A DNA stretch of 64,000 bases from positions 361,540-425,539 of the forward strand of contig BPQB01000026.1 of NCBI GenBank assembly GCA_019973155.2. The letters run 5' to 3'. Shown piece after piece: positions 25,106-36,296 of this stretch; the stretch's first letter is position 1, and each line of letters opens with the position of its first letter. The notes beneath the pieces are model-generated. The model was not told the DNA's origin, did not search any database, and saw nothing but the letters and a program-made list of their open reading frames with translations. The DNA is from Phanerochaete sordida. Its lineage: Eukaryota > Basidiomycota > Agaricomycetes > Polyporales > Phanerochaetaceae. Both the position numbers and the translations under genes were made by a program.

Positions 25106-28100
25106 CTATAGCGGAATGATCCTCTCCTTCTCGGTCACGACCCGGATCCAAATCTCGCCCGGCCGACTGCAAGACGTCTCAGCCGCACGTCCGCGCACGC
25201 AAGAGGAAGCAGCACGCACCTGCGCTCGCGCAAGATCCTGAACACGGTCCGGCGCTCGTTGACGAGTGCCTGCTCAGGCGTGAGCGGCGCGCCGCGGCGC
25301 CCAGGCACGACCGCGCCGCGCAGGCGGTCGTGCAGACCCGCGAGGCCCTCGTTCGTGCCCTCGGTCTCGACGACGACGGTGCCGAACCAGTCGGGGTCGA
25401 CGACCCACGCGCCCGCGGGCGACGGGCCCGGCCCCGGCGGGTGCGGGTGGGGTAGCCGGATCGAGCGGCTGCCTGGTGCAGGGCGCACGACGAACGAGGA
25501 GCGGTGCACCCAGCGCACGACCGTGTGCCGGCCGCCCTGGGGTCTGTGAGAGGAGGTCAGTGGTGTGGGAGGGACGAGAGGTGTGCACGCACGTGTCCAT
25601 GCGCATCTTGTCCTGCACCAGCTGCAGGTTCGCCTTGATGTCGTCGACCCATGGTGAGACGTCGATGTGCACGATCGGGTTCCCGGTGCCCATTGTGCGA
25701 ATGACGCGGTGGAAGTACGACGGCGGGAATGCCAGGGTAGGCAGGTATTTGGGTGGGTCGCCGACTTTCGAGTACGTGTAGTCGAGATCCTGCGCAGCCT
25801 GAATAAAACGCCATGGGAAGCACGAGCGACGGTACTCACAATGAGGTACGACCCGTCCCAGACCAGCCGCCCAGCGTTCGCCTCGTCCCCAGCAGCAATG
25901 TCCCACACAACATCCCCCGCCCTCAACAGGTGCAACACGCCAGAACGCTTCAGCTCCGCCTCGCACTCGAGCACACTCGCGTCCGAGAGCCAGTCGCCCT
26001 CAGGCGACGGCACAAAGACCTGCAGCAGCGGCGCGCGCCGCAGGCGGAACAGGGGTGAGTGGAACTTCTTCGTGAGAGGCGACCTGCCGGGCGCGTTGCG
26101 CGTGGGCGACGGGGCGCGGCTGCCCGCGCGCGAGTTAAGGCTGGACTGCGACGCCCACTTGGCTGGTAGACGTTGTGAGGTCGACGACAGCGTGCGCATG
26201 CGCGGGCCGCCCATCGAGTCGGGCGACGGTGGCATGGATGCTGCGATCCGTGCGATGTGCGTGGCTTCCGCTTCAGCCTGAGCGCGGAGGCGCAGCACTA
26301 CGCGGGTAAAGGCGCGGCAGGCGAATGTCAGCTCTTGCATCGTGCGGGCTTCGACGGACGACCTGTTCCTGAGCCAGTCGCGCGCGATAGCTGCGTAGCT
26401 GTGTGTCGGGATGGACACCCCCTTCATGTAGTAGTTCAGGTCCTGTGAGACGTCAATAGCCATACAAACGACAAGGTAAGGCAGATGTACCTCCACAGAC
26501 AACATGAGCGGCTCAGGAGTGTCCCATGACCACGTCGAGTACCCGACCGTTTGCAGGTACCGCGACAGCACCTGCTCCCGTCCATCCTCGTACATCGTCC
26601 GGCGTGTCTCCTTACTTACCGCGGCAAGCCTTAGCCATTCGTAGTACGACAAGTACGAGAGGAGATTCTCCAGCAGAACCGGATCCGCAAGGTGTTCCAG
26701 GAGTGGATAGGGAGCTTCATCTTCCGGCGTCTCAGAACGAGAACGCGACGGATCTCCCTTCCCGGCGAGAACCTCCATGTCCTCGATACGTCGCGGCGAG
26801 AGGCGCTTCGCTTTTTGCGGTGATGCCTCCCGTCTGGGCTCTGGTATAGGATTGTACTCTTCGGGCGGAGTAGGCAGCGGAGGACTCGGCCGCTTGGGAG
26901 GCTGCTCCGGCCACTGAGCGGTGGGCATCTGCGGCACCTGGTGTCGCGCGTGCTGTGGTAGTGGCTTTTCCGGAGATGGCGTCTGCCGATGCGAAGCAGG
27001 GACGGGCGCAGGGGCAGCATAGTGCTGGCTGGAGCGATGGCTTGCCTGCTGCGGCATGGGCGGACGAGCAGGAGATTGCTCCTCAGCGTACGACCTCCGT
27101 GTCTGCTGCTCTACGCGCTCCCTCGACCCCGACGCACCAGCATATGACGTCCGGTTGTTCAGCCTCTCCATCTGCTTGTCCGTGAGCACCTTGACGCCGT
27201 CGCGGTGGCGCTTCTGCTGCTTCGACGCGTCGCTCGACGAGCCTCGACGGCGATGCTCTCTGGACGTCTCCGCGCTCGCGCTGGTGTGGCTGCGATGGTG
27301 CCTCTCCTCCTGGGCCCGAGGGTCCGCAGACCCCGAGTCGCGCTTGCTCCGATGCCGAGACGATCCGCTCCGCTCTGCAGGCTGCGACGGAGCTTGAGCG
27401 GACGCACGTCGTTCCGGCGGCTCCTCGACGGGTGGGACAGCCTTGCGAGACGACGACGAACGCTTCTGCAGCTTGTTCCGCTTGGGAGGAGACGGGTCTC
27501 TAGGCGGTTCGGGTGTTGGCTCTGGTGGCGGCGTCGAGGTCTGATGGCGTTCGTCGGGTGCATACGAACTGTGCCTTGCGGCTGACTTCTCCTGCACCGG
27601 AGCAGTGTCCATGATGACCATCTCAGGCTCGATGTCCTCAATTTCGGTGGTAGAGGTCATCGCTGCGAATATGAGCGGCTTCCCCCGAACAGGCCCTTGC
27701 TGCGGTGGGGGAGCACCCTTCTCGGGCGAGCTGCGGCTATGGCGTCCGCGGTCGGTATGCGAGCGAGACTTTTCGGGCGTTCGCATTTCTGGGTATTTCG
27801 ATGGCGGGGCGGGGGGACGATCCTCAGAGAGCGCAACGAAGTGTCGTGTACCAAACTGGGGGCGCCTCGACGGTGGCGTGGGTGGCTGCTCTTCTGACGC
27901 ATTGACCCCTGCACGCTGGGCTTCGCCCGGAGTATAGCCGCGTCCCATGTCAGGCACTGGAGGCGTTGGTGTGGAGATGAAAGGTGGTTGTGGAGGGGCC
28001 TCTTCGGCGTGGTCCTCGGCGTCCGTCGGCGTGTGCGGAACGGACTCCTGGGAGCGGTATGCCGAGCTACGTTGGGGGTTGCCAAGGTCTTGAATACTGG

Positions 28101-29714
28101 GTATATGCGGTAGTGAGCGTGGCGGTGACGGCGGTGGAGTGTGATTCAAACGTTCAGATGACCGAGTGTAAGTTTCCGCAGGCTGTGTGACAGAAGCTGA
28201 CAGCTCGAGTGGGCCTTGGTAAGGCTGAGGTCATTGACACGATGTGAATATACATATGTCGTAGACAGTTTAGAGCGGGACGCACCGAGGCGAACGTAGA
28301 CAGCGATACCTCTTGCGGGGTCGTCTCTGGCGTAGGTAAATATCCGCTCGGGCCGGGAGAACTCCCGTGAGTAGCGTCAGACTGTGCCTGGAAGTATCCA
28401 CCGTGAGTGAGGAACTGGACATATCACGACAGATGAACAGAGCAATTCCACGACAACGCGTCGCATCTCATGCACGTCCAGGCCCTCATCTCCGAACTGG
28501 AGCGCGATATGACGTCTCGCACCATGACAGCTACAAAGACGTGGACGTGCCAAGGGCATGCACGAGGCCTGTGCACGAGCGCGACACGCGGCAGACAGCG
28601 ATACGCCGACGCTCCGACAACGGAACAGAAGGAAACTCACCGCCTCAGTTTGCATGCTCGAGGACGTGGCCATGCTTGCGCTTGTAGCGACGGGCAGGCC
28701 GAAGGCAGCCATCGGAGAGTACTTGCGTCGCGTGACGCTCGGCGTTGAGAGCAGCGAGGTAACACGCTGCGGGGGCGACTGGGCGGCGGGATGCGGCTCG
28801 ACGGGCACGGATGGGCCTGCCTGCGCACTCAACTCGACTGGCGGAGTGCGAGAGTGCGAAGGGCGATTTGGGGTATAAGACGTCGAGCTCGGTGGCTCGA
28901 CAGTTGGGTATCGGGAACGAGACGCTCCGGCAGGTGCACGGAGCGCGGGCTGCTGCTGCGACCGGGGGGATTGCACGGCAGGTCCCTGCGGCGCGAATCC
29001 CGTCTGGTTCAGACGGCTGTGTTGCGTAGGCGGCGACGCTGGAGTCTGCGGGACAGGCGGGGTAGCTTTCGACAGTGCAGACTCGGAGAAGGAGGTCGTG
29101 GACGAGGTCTCGGGGTCCCCATTGACCACGACCAACGGGCGGGTCGGTGGGGCATAAGACTCTGATCCTGACGAGTCCGTGCGCGGTCGAGATGGCGGCA
29201 GGTGCGTGTGGGACGAGCTGGGCCTCATCGCGGGGGTTGGGGCATATAGGCCATAATTGTGGCCTTGACCCTGGCCCGTCCGCGCGCTTTCATGGCTCGA
29301 CAAGCGGGGGAACCCTGTGCTTGAGACAGGAGAGGGTTCTGCCTTGGGAGCGGGCTTCGGGGAGGCTCTAGAACTGGAACGGGTAGGAGGATTGGCGAGC
29401 ACGGTCGGCTTGGACTGTACCTGCTCCTGCCTGCTCGACTTCCGGCTCAGCACCCGTGACTGCCTGTCCTGCCCGCTAAGACTCCGAATAGAGAACCGAC
29501 TGAAACTCGTCTTGGAGGAGAGAGCCTTGGGCTCTGCGACAATCGGCTTCGAGTGTCCATCTTCGCTGCGTGAGGTGGATGCGAACCGAGCGTAGAGGGG
29601 AGTCTCCGGCGCAGAGGTGGGCACAGGTGCAGATGCGAGACGCACAGGCGCGGACACAACTGGTTTGGACTCTTGAGTTTGTGAGTTCTTTCTGCCTCGC
29701 AGGAACTTTTTCAT
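25106..29714 (-). CDS. Large disordered protein with F-box-like domain
   Basis: The start is MKKFLRGRKNSQ at 29714. About 350 residues rich in Ser, Pro and Thr follow, ending in KYSPMAAFGLPVATSAS. Minus-strand exons at about 28.4-28.6 kb (possibly HIALQFGDEGLDVHEM) and 28.38-28.28 kb (YLPTPETTPQEVSLSTF) lead into the long exon down to 25840. Within it, around PLLEHLADPVLLENLLSYLS, is an F-box-like helix set, and DYEWL-type residues continue it. The C-terminal domain is spliced across 25839-25790, 25592-25544 and 25219-25167 and ends EIWIRVVTEKERIIPL. F-box proteins bring substrates to SCF ubiquitin ligases; Skp1 binding here is inferred. The exon set between 28.15 and 28.65 kb is not firm, and two separate genes are possible. 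Confidence 0.65.
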
Positions 29715-30074
29715 TGGAATGACAGTTCCGCCGGTGCAGCGCCTGAAAGTCTACCGTTGGTTGAGTGGTGTCTGTCGGTGCGAGAGCAAAGTGAAAGCGA
29801 GGGCGATAGAAATACAACAAGCATAGAGAGAAGAGTGTTCAGGAGGAAGCTCAGAGTGACATGAGGCAGGACATGAGGTGCATAAATTATGGGATGGAGG
29901 GCGTTCAGGTTCAACTGGTCCGGCGCTGAGCCAATTCCGAGAGCATTGCATTGCCGCCGATGAGAGGAAGACCAAGATCGATTGTTTCGGCCTGTAGTGC
30001 AATTCTACTTGTACTCGAGAGTGGTATGTAATCCATGCTATACAAAACACATCCAAAATATCCGCGCAGCATGT

Positions 30075-31195
30075 TTAGACGCGACGGGCGAGGAGGAGAG
30101 CCATCGGCCATTCGACATCAATCTCATCGGTGTCTTTCGCCGTGCTGCTTCCATCCTGCTCGGTTGTATGGGCTTTCAGACGGTTCCAGAACCTCTTCGC
30201 AATATCGCCCTCGGGGTTCTCCTTGTCGGCAGGGTATCGTTCCTGGTAGGTATGGAAGGAGCTGAACGTGTGCAGATACGAGAGCAGGTCACTCCACGTC
30301 ATCTTCTTGCGCAGGATGACTGGCCGGGGCGAGGGCAGGTTGGGATGATAGTCGCCTGCGATGGAGATGAGGCCGTCATATGTCAACATAGCGCAGCCAG
30401 TGACGTACCAGTGAAATATATGCGTTCGAAGTCCTGGAATTTACCCGGCACGACGGCCTCGGGGTCTGGAATGGCCACCAGGTGCTCATCTAGAATGGTG
30501 CGTCCGGGGCGTTCCCAGTGGGGGCCGAGAGAAGTCTCCGGGTCCGCGCCTTGGGAATAATCGTTGATGAGTCGAGTCGCCGAAGGGTACCGAGCCAGAC
30601 GGAACTCAGAGTAGCCCTGAGAAGGGGTGAGAGGTGTAGTCCATAAGCAAGAGGCAGACACATACCCATGCAGCAATGGTTCCATGTGTTCTCAAGACCC
30701 GTGCAGATTCTTGCCAGAGTTTCTTCCAGTCGAACCAATGAGCGGCTTGGGCTGGGTATCAAAGCGATTTGCAAGGTGTCTGTCTGGAGAGACTTGCTTG
30801 CAAACCTGATACAATAAGGTCTACGCTTCCATCTTCCAAGAAGGGCAGTTCCTCGGCTTTGGACTGCCTGAACTCAAGCTGGCCAGTACTGTTCTGAGAG
30901 CCCAGCAGCTTCTGCGCCTGTTCGATCATCTTGCTGCTAGGATCGACACCAATGACCTTGTGAAACTGCGTCAGTTCCACAGTGGCCTGCCCTTGATGTG
31001 CATGAGAACATACGACTTCACAGACTGCATAGCTAACACACCTGTGCCACATCCCAGGTCTACAGCAGTCGCCCACCGCGCTTTCGGCCCACGTTCATGG
31101 TAGCGAGTGATAGCGTCGAACAGCTGTCTAGGGTATGTCGGGCGTATAGCTGCGTATCTCGCCGCGTTGTACGTCGTGTTCGCAAATGTAGCCAT
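30075..31195 (-). CDS. SAM-dependent methyltransferase, trans-aconitate methyltransferase (Tmt1)-like
   Basis: Five exons (31195-31042, 30991-30806, 30751-30666, 30616-30409, 30355-30075) join to 304 residues. Motif I is VDLGCGTGQATVEL, assembled across the first intron; VIGVDPSSKMIEQAQ is the acidic ribose-binding loop; LPFLEDGSVDLIVSAQAAHW is the post-motif II region of class I methyltransferases. WHATEVER substrate it uses, the AAHWFDW block and the C-terminal MTWSDLLSYLHTFSSF are shared with yeast Tmt1-like proteins, which methylate trans-aconitate or other small acids in the cytosol. The start codon gives MATFANTTYNAARYAAIRP, a typical family N terminus. It is divergent from a wax-synthase-domain gene with only 279 bases between the starts. 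Confidence 0.92.
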
Positions 31196-31474
31196 GACTC
31201 GGCGGGGTAGAAGATGGACGCGTTGTTCAACGTTGTGCGTCGGACGCACAAATCCGACTCGCTGTTGCGGGGGACAGGTCTCGTGACTCGGCTACCGGCC
31301 CGCTCGCTGGCGCTTTGTGGCGCTTCGGAAGGGCTCGTGCAGAAAAGGCAATTCAAGAGTTTGGCACCGCCTGCTACGTGGCAGCCATCCCGCAGCCTCC
31401 CCTTCCTCGCCCTCTCACCGACAAAATTCCGCAATTACCTGCAAATAACTTGCCGGGATTGTTTGCTCTAAAGA
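31196..31474. promoter_or_regulatory. Compact bidirectional promoter, methyltransferase / acyltransferase
   Basis: 279 bases between two opposite ATGs. It must contain both promoters. No TATA box was recognised on either strand. Confidence 0.5.
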
Positions 31475-32907
31475 ATGCCGTTGACATGGAAAGACGAGTA
31501 AGAGGACGACTTTGCTTGCTGGCGGCGTGGGGAGCTGACTGACGTTCGTGAGATAGGCTGTGGATAGCTCTGAGAAGAGTCTGGTGGGAACTTGTGCCAG
31601 ACCCTCAGAATCGTAAGCCATTGACATGGAGCAATGTTCCCGGGGCATTTGCGTACATGGTCCCGTTCCTCTTTCTGTGCTACTTGGCCAGAAGAAGAGA
31701 CACGCGGCCGATACGACTTCTACTTCTCCCGACGGTCCTGGCTATGGCCATTCGTGGAACATATTACTATGATTGGTTTGAGCCCAAATATTACTTCTTT
31801 ACTTGGGTTAGAGGTGAGTCTGGAGATGCATTGTATACGGACTTGTGTTGACCATTCACTTAGCGCTGGTCGGGATTACGATCGCTGTCCAGAGCGTTGA
31901 CCTTGCCCTGTCGGCAAAGGGCAGACTGAAGGTTGGTGAAAAAGACCTTCCAGCCCTGTACGAAGACTCGCAAGGCCCGCGCCAGCATATGCAGCATCCA
32001 AGTCGGTTGCCGCAGTGGATGCTGGAGGCTTTGGACGTGGCATTCTCTCTACGCGGCCTTGGCTGGGAATTTGGCAAGGGAGTGAACATTCCCAAAGATA
32101 CCCGACCGCAAGAGCGCAGCGCCTTTCTCAAAGCCACAGCGTTCACCTTCCTCAAGACCTTCCCCGTCGTCGACCTTGGCATTGCCATCATCCAGCAGCT
32201 CCCAGGTATCGGCTCCACAGCCGGCGGCAGCATGTTCTACACGAGCCTGCCCTCGATCCCGCGCTACGTAGCCTCGACTGCCATCTTCCTCCTGTCAGGC
32301 GCGACCATGACCGCAGGCTTCGAGGCGCTCTACTCCATCGGCACGCTCGTCGGCGTCGGGCTCCTCAGACAGGCGCCAGGCGCGTGGCCGCCGCTCACCG
32401 CCAACCCCTTCACGGCCGAGTCGCTCGGGGACTTCTGGGCGCGCCGCTGGCACCAGATGCTCCGCCGCACATTCATGGTCGCAGGTGGAATCCCACTTGG
32501 GATGCTCCTCGGCCGCGCGGGCGCGGTCTTCGGCGCGTTTTTCGCGTCGGGGCTGTTCCACGAGTTCGGCACGTATGCCACGGGCCGCGGCATGGACCAC
32601 CGCGTCACAATATTCTTCGTGCTGCAGGGCGTAGGGGTCGTCCTGGAGGGTGTTTGGAAGCAGCTTACGGGACGACGGGTCTGCGGCTGGCCTGGACGCG
32701 TTTGGGCGTACCTGGTCATGGTGCCCTTGGGACAGATGTGTCGTAAGCAGCTTCCCTTTGTGACGCGTAGATGATATAGCTGATGGTTTCCAAGTCGATG
32801 CCTGGTTTATTCGAGGCCTCGGCGGTGCGCTGTTTATCCCGAAGTTTATGAGCCCAGCACAGTCGATCGTCGTCCCTGCCGTCAAGCAGCTGCTAGGACG
32901 TTTGTAA
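31475..32907 (+). CDS. Wax-synthase-domain (MBOAT-like) membrane acyltransferase
   Basis: Four exons (31475-31497, 31557-31813, 31864-32742, 32780-32907) join to 428 residues. The first exon is only 23 nt and was found because it supplies MPLTWKDE in frame before LWIALRRVWWEL. Several hydrophobic helices (VPFLFLCYLARR, ALVGITIAVQSVDLAL, YVASTAIFLLSGATM, AGGIPLGMLLGRAGAVFGAF) mark an integral membrane protein. The signature of the wax-synthase domain is visible: FWARRWHQMLRRTF, and SGLFHEFGTYATG with the likely catalytic His. Plant and bacterial relatives esterify fatty alcohols; fungal relatives often acylate terpenoid or other secondary metabolites. Substrate is unknown. The adjoining divergent methyltransferase could act on the same small molecule, which is speculation. 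Confidence 0.9.
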
Positions 32908-33341
32908 CACAAGCCTGGATTCACTCCATGGCCATCCTGCCTTTCTTGCACCATCGCATCTACGATATACCTAGTGCTATTGGGAACCAGGGATAACTGT
33001 AGTAATCTATGATACATGCCTAGGTCTGGTTTTACACTCCAAAGAAGGGAACATAATTCACAGCATGGGAAAAGGAAGGTGATAGTGACATAAGTTAGCA
33101 GCGTCCATGTCCATGACAGAATTTCCTGTGGCGTGGTATTCAGGAACATTGCCTCGACATAATTTACGGTATGAAGGAGCGCTCTACATCCTTCCTGGTC
33201 GGGAGCAATCTTGTCAGCGTGAGCCCCAAACTCCGTCCTGAGACGCACCCTCTGTAGGATGAAGGCGAAGCAGAAGACGAATCCATGCTCTCGTTGATCT
33301 CCGTGTCGACTCTGATAGAAAGCATCTGATCATCCTGGGAC
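32908..33341. other. Convergent 3' intergenic region
   Basis: About 430 bases between the acyltransferase stop and the DUF6534 stop. No gene was seen. Confidence 0.4.
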
Positions 33342-35287
33342 TTAATTAGCCACGCAAGCCGCATGGACCTTGACATGCCTGACAGGCCAGGCACGCACCT
33401 TCGCGAACGAGAGTCCTGAGCGTACACCTTGCGACGCTGCGCCGCTCTGCGCGGCTCCTGTCCGGCTATTCGAGAGGTGCGAGAGGTGGATGGACACGAC
33501 ATCGTTCGAGCGTTCGCGGATCTTGTCACGCGCGTTGAGCCTGCGGGACGCGTGAGACCCAGGACGCGGCGCGCGCGGCGTGTACGTACATCGCGAGGTA
33601 CGCATTCACATAGACTGCCAGGCACGCGCGTCAGCACCGGGAGCGGCGCACGGAGGGAACACGGGGGCACGCACGCTTGCTCAGCTGGAAGTAGACCGCC
33701 ACGTAGATGAAGTTGTCCGACTTGACCGCGAACTGGGGGGCTGCGTGAGAACGGATGCCGACGCGGCACCGGGGGACGTGGGCTCACGAGGATGAGGCTG
33801 ACGCTCGACGTCAGGCTGCAGAGACAATCAGACAAATTGCAACCTTATCCCTGCGAAGCGGCGTACGCGGTGAAGAGACCTGCCGACCACACTCAGCATG
33901 TGGGTCTCAGCCGCGGACCACGGCTCGGCGGCGCACCTGTATTGATCACGTAGGCCATGAGAATGTTGATCATGGATTCCGTTCTGGGTGTGCACGGTCA
34001 GCGAGGCACCCGGCAGGGGAGGACATGTGCCAGGACCACCTTCGGAGCCCAGTTCGGGAGGTGTGGAGGAAGTAGCAGAGGCAGAGCGCGACGAGGCAGT
34101 CACCGGAGAAACCAGTGCCGAACTCGAGGAAGACTAGGGCCTGGGGAGGCAAGTTAGTTACCATCTGACCAAGAAGATGAGGTGGTTTTTACATCGAGTC
34201 TTTGCAGACCAACGAACGTGGTGTGGAAGCTGCAGATGCTATTAGGCTATGACAAGGTGCGATCGCAGGAGGATCACCATTTAATCGTGATTACTGAGCG
34301 CAATCAAGCGTCAGCGATATACGCAGTGATCATCTTTTTTTACTCACCGACGGCGGTTACTACTCATCGCCAGATGTCAGCGATTGTCTATCCGAGAAGG
34401 ACGAATGTCCTACCGAGTTCGGCGGTGTTGACTACAGACTGTGCTCGATTTCAGCATCGAAGCTGTGGAGACATCCCATGAGACAGCAGCGGCAGCTCAC
34501 AATGACGGTCGCAGGAATCCAGTTCCCGCGGCTGACTGAATTTCAGAGGATTTAGCGTTGAACCAGGGAGCTAGCATGTGTGACTGACAACACCAGACAC
34601 GCCATGCGAACATTCTTCAAAAAAGCATGTCAGTCATTAGCGTGTTTCGTTATGAGGATACGCGGAGGCTCACGCGCGGACGACAAATTGTGTCAACGAC
34701 TAGGAGAAAGTTCTTTCAGACAGCCCGGTGTCCGGTACTATTAGACTTACGGTCACCAAAACATGGAGCTTGAGTTATGCTTCAGCTGTCATGCTAATCT
34801 CAACAGTTCTTGTGGTACTCACAATGATGCTCCTAAGGTAGAGGTTGTATTACTAGAAGCGCATGTCTAACGGGGGAAAAACGCACCATACGGGAACGGC
34901 CAGCGATAAAGGGTTCCCATAATTATTTATAAGATACCAGTATAGGATGTGGCATATGAGAGCCATGTCAAACGAGTCCAGGAGCCTTGAAGAACCTGGT
35001 GTCAGATAGTCGACAACAAAGGGATAGCTTGCACACCATAGAATTAGCACAACGCCCTTCACCAGTAGTCGATCTCCGTGTTCTCGCTGGTAATAGACCG
35101 CAGTCTGCGTAGAGGTGATGCCGTACAACCTGCGTAGTTTTTTAATCAGCGTGACACTGGCAGATTCCGAGCAACGGAAGACAAACATCGCGCTCACGAG
35201 ACCGCCGAGCAACAGGGCGCCGATGGTCGTGTTGAGGTTCAAACCTAGGGCGGCGGCGGTGGGAGGCATGACAGGCGGGGCGGACAT
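33342..35287 (-). CDS. DUF6534-family multi-pass membrane protein
   Basis: The start MSAPPVMPPTAAALGLN opens a TM helix (TTIGALLLGGLVSAM). The next exons give LYGITSTQTAVYYQREHGDR and LLDSFDMALICHILYWYLIN, the diagnostic first helices of this basidiomycete family. Later exons encode VALCLCYFLHTSRTGLRR, TESMINILMAYVIN, QFAVKSDNFIYVAVYFQLSK, LYVNAYLAM and LNARDKIRER, the conserved C-terminal half; the stop is at 33342. Roughly ten exons with 50-90 nt introns are needed. Exons between 34.2 and 34.8 kb (MFAWRV..., RGNWIPATVI) are only partly resolved, and a stop-containing stretch near 34.4 kb may be intron or decay. No biochemical function is known for the family. Strand and family are firm; exact exon borders are not. 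Confidence 0.75.
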
Positions 35288-36296
35288 TCTGTGTGGTAAG
35301 CGCAGAGCTGAGAGGTGGAACAATTCACTTTTGTGACGGAGCACAGCTTATTCAACGCAGCTAGGTGGGTGCCATGGACGCGGATGGGCAGATTTTGAGA
35401 TGGACTTTTATCGGCAGAGATTGCTTCCATCCAGGTCCGTGGGACGCTCGCGCGGAACGGGCCAGAGCCCCCCATTGAGAGATTATCCGCGTGTCCGAGG
35501 CAGATGGGCGGGGCCGCTGTACAAGAAGCCACGGTTACACGCTGAGGTCTCAGCGCGCTCTCACGCCGTCCGCCAGTTTCAGCCTCTCCTGGCTTCCACG
35601 ACACGTGCCAGTGCATCCGGGCTCCGTGGGCAGTTGAACTCTGGATTATGCTGTGGGTCAGCGCATCTCGGCACTACGCGGTCAAACCTCGTCCGATGCC
35701 GCGCAGTTGTACGTCTGATTCCGAGAGAACTTCTTGGGCGAAGGGGTGCCTTCTGCTTACTGAAGGAGTGTCGCTACCCAAACATGGTTTACAGGTCAAC
35801 TGGTTGCGTAGAGACCCATTGCGCACTGCCTCCGCACACTATGGCAGTGAGTCGCGCATCTGGCCTTCGTATTGAGTACTGTTGCCTCTGAGTCCTGAGC
35901 GTACTCACCTGCGACAGACATTTATGGTGAAGCATTGGCCACTGCAAACGGCAGATGCCCGGCGAGGTCTTCGTTCCTGGGTGCCTGAATACCTACACGG
36001 GCGCGACAGCCGCGTCATCACCTGTAGACAGCCCAAGATCCCGGATAAATGAAAATCCCAAAACAAAAGCTTAAGAGCGGTCACGATGTTGCGAATCAGC
36101 ATCGAGTGAAGTCCGCCTACGTCCCTCGCAATGAGTGGTGTTCTCCCCCATCGTTATACGATATTTGTACACAGCAAGTTCATCTGGGGAAGACAGGAAG
36201 TCGAGCGTACGCCCATACAAGAATAGCATTTGTGTTCTTGATCCTAGTTGAGTAGCTGATTTGAAACGAGAAGATGGAAAACACCACTTACCCATA
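35288..36296. other. 1-kb intergenic stretch
   Basis: Upstream region of the DUF6534 gene and 3' flank of the glycosidase. Short frames at 35400-35891 (+) and 36071-36295 (-) show no motif. Nothing else was recognised. Confidence 0.45.

Noticed and set aside
31060..31434. Minus-strand frame extending the methyltransferase upstream
   Set aside because: The conserved N terminus begins at 31195; upstream sequence is the shared promoter.
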